In this document: piece by piece, positions 9,201-18,700 of the stretch | Layout of the letters: every line of letters starts with the position of its first letter | Numbering within the stretch: position 1 is the first letter of the stretch | IMG/VR virus record: IMGVR_UViG_3300022745_000020 | Coordinates: 83,903 to 147,902 of that record | Source of the DNA: a virus | Reading direction: 5' to 3' (one strand) | Length of the DNA stretch: 64,000 bases | Position numbers and translations under genes: made by a program | The notes under the pieces: generated by a model | Database searches by the model: none | What the model was told of the DNA's origin: nothing | Seen by the model: the letters and a program-made list of their open reading frames with translations, nothing else

Positions 9201-12200
9201 CTGAGCTTACCCAGCAATCCACCAGAGTCTTTATCTGTAGAGTCTTTCTTCTGGAGTTTACTCTGTACAGACTCTTTGGCTTTCTCGATCTCCTTAGCAT
9301 CTTCTTGATGCTGCGCAGCCGATTGCTTTTGATTGCGCTTGAAGATAGACTTCAGACTCTTCAATGGAGAGACTCCTGAGGACTTAGAGCCATCTGTAGA
9401 TTTATCAGCAGTGGGCGTCTCCCCACTCGATCCATCTGTAGCAGGCAGTCGATCATCCAAGATATCACGGATCTCCTCGAGTACGGACAGAGACTTTTTA
9501 GAGGTGATGGCATCGCTGCCACCGAAGAGTCCGCCGATACCCCCAGTGAGTAGATTACCCACTGCGCCCAGTCCCTTCATGCCGGCTGTGGCGATTTTCT
9601 TAGTGGCCTCCCAGCCCAGCTTCATGCCCTTGTATGCGAGTTTGCCAGCACCCATGACCAGGGACTTAGCTGCATTAAAGACCTTACCCAGGCGAGTGCG
9701 CACGGGCCGGCCCTTGTTATCGTACAGCCCTTTTTGGAGCATCTCGAGCGTGACGACTTCATTACCATCCCCATCGAGCACAGGTCCATCGATATCGGAG
9801 TAGGAGCGAATAGCCTTGCCCGTACTCTTAGATGTATAATAGCCCTTGACCATGAGGTTGGCCAGCAGTACAGGATCTTTTACACCTGGGCTGTATAGAT
9901 CCACAGGCCTGCCTAGGAAGTTGTATCCTGCTTTGAGTGCACTGCCTATGAACGATCGAGCAGACTTGAGGATGGTCATCTCCAGATTCCACATGGCAGA
10001 CACGCCACCTGTGGCTAGCCAGCCCAGGCCCTTGACGATCTTCTTGGGGACGTAAGCCAAACCCCTGCCCACCAGTGAGGTGAGCCTGACCATGATCCCA
10101 CGAGGATCTGGACACACCAGTTGATCGAGCTCCTCATCCTTGATGAGGATATTCCCACTCTCATCGGTGATGGCTTGATTGATGTCTTTATGGGACTTCA
10201 GCACATCCTTGCTGTGTAGACGACGATACTTACCCGCATCGATTTGTACTCCATACAGGCGAGGTTTATTCTCCCCCTTGACATACACATCACGAGTTTG
10301 TTCTTTAAACTTACCCGGGATACTTGCAGCGGCTTTGGCTACATCCCACATCCCACTGGCGATCTTCCCACTGAGCTTGGCACTACCCATGAAGAGTCTA
10401 CCTGTACCACTGATCAGTCCGGATACCCCACCGATGGCTTTATCCTTAGCCCAAATGAGAGAGCGGTTAGTCATACTCAGCTTGGGTTTACCACCCAAGC
10501 CAGCGATAGCCACGTGCTCGACTCGATCGAGGATCTTATTCAAAGTCTCATTGATTCGATCGAGTTGCTGAGGGACACCTTCTCCAGGCAGAGCAGTCTG
10601 AGCCGATACTGTAGCACCTGCCTTATCTGAAGCGGAGAATTTAGATTTCAATGTATCCCAGCTGGGGATATTGACTTGCCTGATGCGCTCAGCTGCAGCG
10701 GTGAAAGCCGCAGTGGCTTTCTCCACCATGGTCTCTACAGACTGAGGATCGATCTTGAGCTTGTCTTTGAGTGTGGACAGTGATGGCCGATCGATGTGCT
10801 CAGGGGGTGGCTCGACTGTCTTAGCCTCGATGTCTTGCGCTTGAGAGTTGTCATACTTAGATGTATACCCCGAGCGCTGACCCCGATCCATGATGACACT
10901 AAGCCTATCGTCAGGGGCTCTGACCACAGGCAATAGGGATCTGCGAGATCCATCTGGATTGAGCAGCTGCACACCGCCGTCTCCGATGGGCATGATGGCT
11001 TCTTTGCCATCTTCCCCAGCTACTGCTTCTTGCACACCTTTCTTGCCAAAGAGCTTGAACTTGGTGGCCTTACTCAAGATTTTGTTGATGAACACGCCAC
11101 CTTTGGCGAACTTCTTAGTGGCTGGATCGTCTTGCTGGCCTAAGCCCGATGCAGGCTGCTCACTGCCCTTGTCGACATTGGGCACAGATTGCTCTTGCTT
11201 GATGTCTTCGGCTTGCGATGCGGCAGTCGGAGGCGTTTTGGTTTGACTGTCCTCATCCTTTTTCTCACCAGCCTCTTTGATCTCTTTCCAAGATTCAAGA
11301 AGTCCTTCCTTGATTTTGATCATGCGCTGCATGACTGCGACTCGGATCTTCTCTGGCAGTGCAGCGAGCTCCTTGAGTAAGAGCTCATAGTCGATCTCGC
11401 CGTCGACCGTGCAGCGCTCGAGCATAGACTCAGCTTGAGCATTGACATTCTTGATCTTAGAAGTTACTGTCTCAGTGGCTTGTTTGCCAGCATCGACTAA
11501 TGCACTCAGATGGACATTGCCAGAGACTTCCTTGCTGATGGCTTTGGAGACCTCGTCGAGTTTGGCTTTAGCAGCCTGACCTGATTTACTCTTAGAGGCA
11601 TCTTCCATAGCAGCTTTGAGGATATCGGAGGGCTTACCTTCCGAGCCCTCATCCAGGGTCTTTTCCAGACCGGTAGCTCCCATGGACTTGGCCATCTTGC
11701 GAGCTTGAGCAAAAGCTCCCTTCTTGGCTTTCTTGCCACGAGCTCTGAGATTTTCTTTAGTCTGCTCGTATTTGGCTTTGGCCTTCTGGACGGTCTCAGA
11801 CTCACTCATGGCTTTCTTGAGCTCTTCGGCCATGGTGGGCCGCTTGGGCTCAGCCTTCTGAGCCGATGGAGTCATCTTCAGATAGTGCTCGAGCATGGCT
11901 TTGGTGTCGACTCGTCGACTCAATCCCCCCTCGTAGCCATCTTCTTGCGAAGATACGATCCCATGCTCTCTGAGCAAATCGCTGTGACCTTGATCTGCCA
12001 GTCGTTGGATATTGGTGGTGGTATCCCCCAAGTCACTGGTTAGGTTTCTGTGGATATTTCGCAGATTCATCTGCTTTTGTATAGGGACTTTTTCGAAGAA
12101 CTCTCGCATGACGCGAGCGGCTTCTTCTGCACCAGCCTTGATCTCATAGCGGTTAACGTCACCCAAGGTCTGCTCATCGGCATACTCTTTGCTCGACGAT

Positions 12201-13843
12201 GCCATGCGGTGCTTGAGAGCTTCTTTGGCTTCATCGGAGAGTTTGTAGCCATCTTTTTCTAAGTTGGTGATGATCTCATTTAACTTAGAGTGTAAGGCAT
12301 TGGCTTTGTTTTGATCGTACACTCTAGACAGTACGCGCTTACTCATCTCCTTCTTAGCGATAAACTCAGAGCGCTGCATATCAAACACAGTCAGACCTGT
12401 GGAGGTGTCGCCTGTGCGAGTGATCTGGAGCTCTTGCAAGATACGGGCTAAGTATCCTGGCATGATTTCGGTGAGAGACTTCTCCGTGCGAGAGACTTCA
12501 CCATCGGGGCCCGATGAGAACGCAGAGCCTGGAGTGGCACTGCTGTCAGCGATTTCGTGAGCGCTGTCTTGAGAAGGCATCATCTCTGCTAAGAAACGCT
12601 TGAGATGATTAGTGATACCACCTTCGTAGTTGCCGATGTTATTGTCTCGAAATCTTGAGGCTAGGGCCCCTGCGTTTTGAACCAGGTTAGCTCCTTTTAG
12701 ACCCAAGCGCACGAAGCTCTTATTCGTAGCGAGTTTATTGTCCACCAGGGACTTAGCAGCTTGCCCAGCCAGGCCTTGGGAGACGGTAGTGCCCAGCTGA
12801 TCACCAGCCATGCCCGCTACCGTCATGCCCGCACTGCTCATCATCTCTTTGGTGTCTTGGAGCTGAGTGGCCATATCGGCCAAAGAGCTCATCGCATCCT
12901 TGGCTTTACCTTTGAGCTTATTGCCCACTTCAGCGACTGCTCTAGATAGGTACTGACCGCTGTGGCCGAATAGGCCATTGCCGATCAAGCTGGCCATGCG
13001 GCGCTTATTATACTCCAGCAAGAATTCACTGGTTTGAAACTTGACGTAGTCAGGCAAGCCCGTGTTCTTTTGGATAGCAGGCAGCACCTGTGAGTGCAGA
13101 TCGAATGTAGCCTGAGCGATCTTGACGATGTCTTGGATACCGAAGAGTTGTCGGTAGGAGACTTCCAAAGACTTCTTTTGAAACTCCAGATTGATCGTGC
13201 GATTGTACTGATCGAGTCTGGCCATGGAAGCTGCTGCATCACTGAGCACACCCATCGTGTCTCGGTGTTTGCGCATATCCAGGCCCTGAGCTACCGCGTC
13301 TTGAGTGCTCTGGCGATCGTGATTGGCCTGCTCTTGTTGCAGCTGGGCTTGGAAGATGCCCGTGAGTGTGCTGCCTAGAAACTCTTCTCTTTGATTGTCT
13401 TGGTTACCAGAAGCAGCTACTCGATCCTCATATTCCTCGTCTTTTCTCCACTGACCGAGTCGCTCTTGGATGCTCTTGGGGATATACCAAGCATCCTCGG
13501 GGATGGTCTTGGACAGAGCCTTTTTGATGAGCTTGACCTCGGGCTTGATCTCTCGCAGAGTCTGCTCATACGTCGAGGAGATACGCCCAGCCAGATTGCT
13601 GGTGAAATCGATGGTCTGACCATATCCAGGAGGCAGTATCTCCTTCATGGTCTCTTTGATGAAAGCCCCGTCACGAGGCCCAGTCTTTATCCCCTCGATG
13701 ACACCTTCTTTGAAGTCGGTGACGGGAGAGCGATCTTTCTTAGGGGCATCGAAATCGAAATCCAATTCCCCCATATCCAGTTCATCATCGAAATCAAACC
13801 CGTCGTTGATTTTCTCTTTCTTGATCTTATTTGGCTTGGTCAT
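6251..13843 (-). CDS. Giant tail protein with M15 peptidase and lytic transglycosylase domains (2530 aa)
   Basis: The ATG at 13843 follows AAGGAG by six bases. N-terminal 900 residues: charged and helical, with coiled-coil and Lys-rich stretches. About 940-960: an EAIMPIG segment typical of tape-measure proteins. About 1565-1670: an Ala/Gly-rich segment that could cross a membrane. About 1920-2026: an M15/VanY-like D,D-carboxypeptidase domain with SLHGYGLALDAD (H1988, D1995) and HIEP (H2025). About 2200-2312: a soluble lytic transglycosylase domain with AAMESGFNP (catalytic Glu 2216) and an AGLNGFTQATW segment. It matches the position and architecture of phiKZ gp181, the tail lysozyme. Likely role: carried in the tail and digesting peptidoglycan glycan strands and peptides during DNA entry. 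Confidence 0.88.
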   Translation of the reverse strand: MTKPNKIKKEKINDGFDFDDELDMGELDFDFDAPKKDRSPVTDFKEGVIEGIKTGPRDGAFIKETMKEILPPGYGQTIDFTSNLAGRISSTYEQTLREIKPEVKLIKKALSKTIPEDAWYIPKSIQERLGQWRKDEEYEDRVAASGNQDNQREEFLGSTLTGIFQAQLQQEQANHDRQSTQDAVAQGLDMRKHRDTMGVLSDAAASMARLDQYNRTINLEFQKKSLEVSYRQLFGIQDIVKIAQATFDLHSQVLPAIQKNTGLPDYVKFQTSEFLLEYNKRRMASLIGNGLFGHSGQYLSRAVAEVGNKLKGKAKDAMSSLADMATQLQDTKEMMSSAGMTVAGMAGDQLGTTVSQGLAGQAAKSLVDNKLATNKSFVRLGLKGANLVQNAGALASRFRDNNIGNYEGGITNHLKRFLAEMMPSQDSAHEIADSSATPGSAFSSGPDGEVSRTEKSLTEIMPGYLARILQELQITRTGDTSTGLTVFDMQRSEFIAKKEMSKRVLSRVYDQNKANALHSKLNEIITNLEKDGYKLSDEAKEALKHRMASSSKEYADEQTLGDVNRYEIKAGAEEAARVMREFFEKVPIQKQMNLRNIHRNLTSDLGDTTTNIQRLADQGHSDLLREHGIVSSQEDGYEGGLSRRVDTKAMLEHYLKMTPSAQKAEPKRPTMAEELKKAMSESETVQKAKAKYEQTKENLRARGKKAKKGAFAQARKMAKSMGATGLEKTLDEGSEGKPSDILKAAMEDASKSKSGQAAKAKLDEVSKAISKEVSGNVHLSALVDAGKQATETVTSKIKNVNAQAESMLERCTVDGEIDYELLLKELAALPEKIRVAVMQRMIKIKEGLLESWKEIKEAGEKKDEDSQTKTPPTAASQAEDIKQEQSVPNVDKGSEQPASGLGQQDDPATKKFAKGGVFINKILSKATKFKLFGKKGVQEAVAGEDGKEAIMPIGDGGVQLLNPDGSRRSLLPVVRAPDDRLSVIMDRGQRSGYTSKYDNSQAQDIEAKTVEPPPEHIDRPSLSTLKDKLKIDPQSVETMVEKATAAFTAAAERIRQVNIPSWDTLKSKFSASDKAGATVSAQTALPGEGVPQQLDRINETLNKILDRVEHVAIAGLGGKPKLSMTNRSLIWAKDKAIGGVSGLISGTGRLFMGSAKLSGKIASGMWDVAKAAASIPGKFKEQTRDVYVKGENKPRLYGVQIDAGKYRRLHSKDVLKSHKDINQAITDESGNILIKDEELDQLVCPDPRGIMVRLTSLVGRGLAYVPKKIVKGLGWLATGGVSAMWNLEMTILKSARSFIGSALKAGYNFLGRPVDLYSPGVKDPVLLANLMVKGYYTSKSTGKAIRSYSDIDGPVLDGDGNEVVTLEMLQKGLYDNKGRPVRTRLGKVFNAAKSLVMGAGKLAYKGMKLGWEATKKIATAGMKGLGAVGNLLTGGIGGLFGGSDAITSKKSLSVLEEIRDILDDRLPATDGSSGETPTADKSTDGSKSSGVSPLKSLKSIFKRNQKQSAAQHQEDAKEIEKAKESVQSKLQKKDSTDKDSGGLLGKLSDLIDGIKNLLSLGKGSIGKLMGWGAGALGLGGAAATAAAATTGATAAAGTATAVGAASATTAAAGGAATAAATGGGLMAAAGTGLATLGTALGAFLGSPVVIGAAVAAAVGYGAWKVYRHYKDKLGDIDKLRLVQYGFHPDDEVNYVKVVKFERILQDRVQFTNQGPDIIESKVNLKDIMSIFDLDSQSKEDVNRFTMWYRARFKPVFLTHALAVKQVTGKFDIDSISSLEGADLQSYMSLASYMDGPYGYGVLPLHDAAYKACSSTDVKAVIQDIRLKYKLDEIKSKPNKAAADTTKPTREQRGIQLVADAQKQQQDTLTKAAPELPKTNFSLDVEKPPTATSSVSVIDSKVNPSGLKFADGPLLDGRNGYSLIRQDGKLKMDQVNPALMKSFFGAVEEYYQLTGKRITVTDAYRSYEDQVAMRQKFGTKAAVPGQSLHGYGLALDADSKALDEMDDLGLLRKYGLIRPVGGEPWHIEPVGVQLDIDRYKQQPELAMKAIEEGIGRGGGGLGTQKGATDGSRNPELARQILAASIQPNVKLSGINADAKASGPLEKIDPLGTQSKKPTLQTGIVGPVSQPGKAPLQASNQPKFAPLPDAESKPAVASTDAPNKAQFGALPEKPTIGALTKVPEPKSRDKQSVKDTITAAAQAVGVDPKVALATAAMESGFNPDARAKLGSAAGLNGFTQATWEETVSKYGSRYGYMPESTSVYDARANALMGAHLIKANSDGQTQDVTKAYMAHFLGKAGAKRLYEVYQNAPQTPAAQILPKAAAANESIFYDNGSPRSVQALVDYIDAKLRKTAAAFGIDLGSDTVPVERTRVSAVQNASQDSSWRALKASTRPQTPSGDTEVATATPKPSRAAIKSDFARASLGLDMSNLQPTRIEPAVDNSPGANLMFKTEGILSESLVVQKRMEQLLAIIANKPNIPAAVESMQAKDPSAKPETELTNDTPAVRSNSKPMSARYDIPDLPVSMRRRA

Positions 13844-14098
13844 CACTTGCTCCTTACGTTTGGAGGGGTGTATGCGTATGGTCTATATAGGTAGAGTATA
13901 CCCATACACCTTAGAGTGTGCTCTGCGCTCCCATAGGGGGCTCTATAAAGCTCACTCGATGGACATGCATTGAATAATGACAGATACGGGCCATGAGGTG
14001 TGAGCTCTGAGCGAGAGATGAGCCTGTATTTTTGTCTGTGGTTTTACTTTGAATCATTTTTTCTTCTACTTCCCCCTTTGCAGCAGGAGAGTCTATTC

Positions 14099-15721
14099 AT
14101 GAGCAACTTGAATGTCCCCTTTAATATCGGTCTACTCAACCTTGATAAGAACCCTCAGTGGACGAACTCCGTCAAGCCAGTGACCAGTCAAGATGTCTTC
14201 GAGGGCATCACGCGCAATTTCCACCCAGCTGGGCTGTTCTCGACGGAGATCTTTGGCACACCTGGCACTCCCGGGAGGTTTCTCAAGGAGTCATGGATCG
14301 ACACCAAGATCCAGATCTTGCATCCTGCCATCTACAAGACACTGATCTCCCTGAAGGGGCTCTACGAGGGCATCATCACTGGAAAAGCCTACGGCAAGTG
14401 GGATGAGCTGCTGTGTGACTTCGTGGAGTCCGATGCGAGTGAAGGATCTACCGGCTATACGTTTTTTCTCAACCATTTCCGGCTGATCAAGCACATCCCC
14501 AGTGAGAGCCTACAGAGGCAAGAGAAAATCAAGCTCGTCACCTCTCGACAAGACCAGGCTTTGATGAGCAAGATCTATGTCTTGCCTGCTGGATACCGGG
14601 ATGTGGAGATCGACGATACGGGTCGAGTCACCAGCGATGAGATCAATGAGCTCTACAACTCACTGTTGAGTGTGGCCAACACCATCCCTGCTTTGGTGGT
14701 CAGAAACGATCTGTCGAACTGTGATCGCCAGCGCGTATCGCTGCAAAACACATTTAACGATCTGTATCAAAAAGCCATCGATATCATCCGAGGCAAGAAC
14801 AACCTCATGATGAGTAAGTGGGCAGGTCGAGCAGTCTTTGACTCCACTCGAAATGTGCTCACAGCCATGAACACCACCATGACGGACTTGGATGATCCCT
14901 ATGCACCCAAGCTCAACGATACGATGGTGGGACTGCTGCAGTTCATGAAGACGGCTCGTTTGAAGACGCTGCACTATTTAAAGACAGGCTTTCTCTCTGA
15001 GGTGTTTAGCTCGGCATCGGCTCCTGCTGTCTTGTGTGATATGCGCTCTCTCAAGAGTGTGCATGTGACTGTGAAGTCTCGCACCTATGACAAGTGGATG
15101 AGCAATGAAGGCTTAGAAAAAGTCATCAACAGCTACCGAGAGTCGTCCATTCGCTCCAACCCCATCACAGTCGAAGGTAAATACTTGGGATTGGTCTATA
15201 GGGGCGAGGACAGCACCTATCGACTCATCCATGGCGTCGATGACCTACCCGATCCTCAGATGGCCAAGTACTGCACACCGATCACTTACAACGATTTGTT
15301 CTACGTGGCGTGCTATCGCTGGGCAGCTGCAGTACCTCAGATCGTCACGCGCTATCCGATCGCCACAGGGCGCAGCACCTATCCATCGAGCACATACCTC
15401 ATGAGCACGATGCGCACAGAAAAGCGCCATGCGCTCGATGCTCAGTTTAATCTCATCGAGGGTGATATCGCCCCACGTTTTCCCATCACGGGTGAGCCCA
15501 CCTACGATTCACAATCACCTCACCCATCTCGACTGGAGAATCTAGGCGCTGACCACGACGGTGATACTGGATCATTGATCAGCTTGGTGACTCAAGAGGC
15601 TGTGCAGGAAATCGATGCAGTCATGCATGATAAATCCTTCTATCTGGGACCCGAAGGTAAGATGGTCGCCAACTGTAATACCTCCACGATCAATTATGTC
15701 GTGACCAACTTGACCATGTAA
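14099..15721 (+). CDS. Virion RNA polymerase beta' subunit, N-terminal catalytic part (540 aa)
   Basis: The metal-binding loop of multisubunit RNA polymerase is present as GADHDGDTGS, with D485, D487 and D489 matching the three aspartates of bacterial NADFDGD. Upstream (about residue 415) is TRYPIATGRS, matching the beta' region before the catalytic loop. The ATG at 14099 has CAGGAGAG upstream; the frame extends back to 14000, but that extension is a hydrophobic, unlikely leader. No N-terminal zinc ribbon is visible. Next comes beta, and upstream the gp181-like gene, the order of phiKZ gp181-gp180-gp178. In that phage these are virion polymerase subunits injected with the DNA to transcribe early genes; assignment to the virion enzyme is by order. 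Confidence 0.88.
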   Translation: MSNLNVPFNIGLLNLDKNPQWTNSVKPVTSQDVFEGITRNFHPAGLFSTEIFGTPGTPGRFLKESWIDTKIQILHPAIYKTLISLKGLYEGIITGKAYGKWDELLCDFVESDASEGSTGYTFFLNHFRLIKHIPSESLQRQEKIKLVTSRQDQALMSKIYVLPAGYRDVEIDDTGRVTSDEINELYNSLLSVANTIPALVVRNDLSNCDRQRVSLQNTFNDLYQKAIDIIRGKNNLMMSKWAGRAVFDSTRNVLTAMNTTMTDLDDPYAPKLNDTMVGLLQFMKTARLKTLHYLKTGFLSEVFSSASAPAVLCDMRSLKSVHVTVKSRTYDKWMSNEGLEKVINSYRESSIRSNPITVEGKYLGLVYRGEDSTYRLIHGVDDLPDPQMAKYCTPITYNDLFYVACYRWAAAVPQIVTRYPIATGRSTYPSSTYLMSTMRTEKRHALDAQFNLIEGDIAPRFPITGEPTYDSQSPHPSRLENLGADHDGDTGSLISLVTQEAVQEIDAVMHDKSFYLGPEGKMVANCNTSTINYVVTNLTM

Positions 15722-15750
15722 ACTCCCTACAGAAGAAGGACCTCTTCACC

Positions 15751-18700
15751 ATGCTCTCACGTCTGGACAACACCCGATTCTATCGTGCGTACGGAATCTA
15801 TCGCACCTCCCAGCTCACGCAGCCTCATCTGGCTAACTCGAGCGCATTTGCTCTGCCGTACAACAGCATCTTTCACTACTGCAGCTGGGATGGGATCGGA
15901 TACGGCCCCATGGCCGATGACCCCATCTTCACGGGCATCAACAAGCCAGTGTACATCTTCAATATCCACATGCTCAACTCCTACGAGGGAGCTCCTCGCA
16001 GAGTCAGTGTGAACATCCCCGACATGGAAAGAGACCTGAGGGGGAAAAACCGAAGACTGCGCACGCTCAAAGACATCGCATCTTTGAATAACGACACGCA
16101 AACTCTGGTGGTGTACAACTACGACTTTATCCCTCACTGCTATCGATATACGAAGAACTTATACACGCGCTACTCCAAGTGGAGTAACTTGTATACTGAG
16201 ATCATCTCTCAGATCGCACGAGTGAGCCACAGCAGTGAGCATCACCAGTTCTTGAAGATCAATATCCCTCAGATCCTGCCGAGTCTGGCTCAGCTCAATA
16301 CAGCGGCTAAGGACACTCCGATCAAATCCTCTATGCTCAAGATCTTCACCGAAGAGAGAGCCTATACACTGCTGGACCTGTGGAAGTGGCTCAGTGCGGA
16401 TCGCCACACCAGCATCCTCTCACTGATCCCCAAGGAGAAGTTGCACCTGATCAACTTCATCGTTCAAGACGGCAGCGTCTGGTCGGTGTTGAATCTGGGG
16501 TTCTTGGACTCTGTGCGTGATGATGGGGAGAGTAAAGCTCAGAAGGCTGAAGATGTACCTGGTGCGATCGAGGAGAAAATATCTCCCATCCAGCTGCAAA
16601 AGCGTGTGCTGGTGTACCTCATGCGCATCATGGAATCACGCACCGTCACGGCCAACTTAAGTGATAAGCAAATCACAGAGCTGGAGCAAACTGGCTCCAT
16701 CGGCGATGATCAAGATGACACTCCTGGGTCTGAGGCGAGTGATCCTCAAAGCTCTGCTGCAGTGACAGTAGATGCTCCCAGTGACAGCAATGCCCCCATC
16801 GATCAGCGCATGATCCTCGATGAGGGAGAGGGTGATGAGGCGATGCTCAAGATGCTCGAAGATGAGCAAATCGATGAGAAGCTCAATCAACTCAATGCCA
16901 TCTCTGTCGATGAAAGTGAGGTCTCTGCAGGAGTCACTCTCAAGCACGTACTCTCCCAGAGTGCCCCGACTCCAGAGCAGGGGTTTGCTGTACACCTCAA
17001 TCACCTGGCTCAGACGGGCAATATCAGCGCAGCTGAGATGAGCCGCTTTAACAAGCTCAGCCAGCGATATAAGGAGCTGCCCTCACCAGATCCTAAAAAG
17101 ACACTGGATCAGTACACCCAGGTCAAGCATGAGGATCTGGCAGTCGATGCCAATACCCCAGTCTTCAAAGACAGCCAGAGTGTGCTGGATAAAAACATGC
17201 TCAAGGGCAGTCTGGAGAGCTTCGATAGCTCATATAGGCAAAAGGCTCTGAAGCAGCACACAGTGGCTATGGCGCTCGGTGTACAGCACGCTGGCGTGGC
17301 AGTGACCGACTACTCTGTGGAGCGCAATGAGTCCATACTGGGTAAGTATGATTTGCATGTGGTGCGCTTAGCACCTATCCAGGGCTCTCCGAGCACCATC
17401 TCTTTTCGAGTACCCCACTTAAATGACGACGGGACGTTTACTGCCAATGGAACCGATTACCGACTGCGTAAGCAATTCTCAGATATCCCACTGAGAAAGA
17501 TCGGCCCCGATGAGGTGGCGCTCACCAGCTACTACGGCAAGCTCTTTGTGCGCAGAGGTCTGAAGAAATCTCACGATCTCACAGCTTGGCTGCATGACGA
17601 GATCATGGCCAAGTACTACAGTGAGGATAAGTCCCCCATCGTGGAGATCAAGACCGCGTATACCTTCGACAATCTACCCAAACTACCTCGACTGTATACG
17701 GCTGCGGCTCACTCATTTCGAGAGATCCTCACCGATAAATACCGACTGATCTTCGATCGCGACAGCCTGATTAAGGAAGTCGATGGTCACACTCTGGGCG
17801 TGGAGACCACTCATGCTGGCATGACGCTGTGTGGGATGAGTCGCACTGAAGTCGTCCTCATGGATGAGTATGGTAATTTGTACACTATCCCTGCGAGTCA
17901 TCTGGAGGCTGAGCCTACATTGATTGGCTCTATGCTGAGCTATCTGGGGCTCAGTCAGAGCAGCTGCCCAGTAGAGTATGCTCAGCTGAGCATCTACGGA
18001 AAGGACATCCCCTTGGGGTTTGTGCTGGCGTACTACATGGGACTCAATGGACTGATCGATACTCTGAAGGTCGATGTGAGGAGAGTGCCAGCTGGCACTC
18101 GAGTCAAACTCGATGAGCTCACCGAGTACGCTGTGGCCTTCAGTGATGAGACGCTGGTCTTTCCCAAGGACAACACTCTGGCCAGTATGGTGCTGGCTGG
18201 ATTCAATCTGTACGCTAAAATCTTGAAACTCTATAGCGTCTACTCCTTCGATCAAAAGGCTGTCTACTTGAACATCCTCGAGGCAAACGCCATGAGCGTG
18301 AGGTATGTGCGGGAGATGGATCTGATTGAGCAGATGTTTATCGACCCGATCACTCTCATGAGGCTGAAGGCCCTAAAGCTGCCTCAGACACTCAAGGGGT
18401 TACTGTTTGAGTCGGCTCGGATGCTACTCACTGATCAGCATCCAGATGAGATGGATCTGAACTACATGAACATCAAAGGCTCTGAGCTGATCGCTGGAGC
18501 CGTCTACGCTGAGCTCGTGCAATCCCTGAGGGTACATAACGCCCAATACGGCAAGAGCAATCGCAAGATCGAGATGAATCCTCACGCCGTATGGACTCGC
18601 ATCGTCGATGACCCCGTCAAGATGCAAGAGTCACAGATCAACCCCCTGATGGAATTAAAGAGCATCGAAGCTGTGACGTTCTCAGGCACTGGTGGGCGCA

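Noticed and set aside
14000-14098. N-terminal extension of the beta' subunit from 14000
   Set aside because: Hydrophobic untypical leader; ATG at 14099 follows CAGGAGAG and starts the conserved protein.
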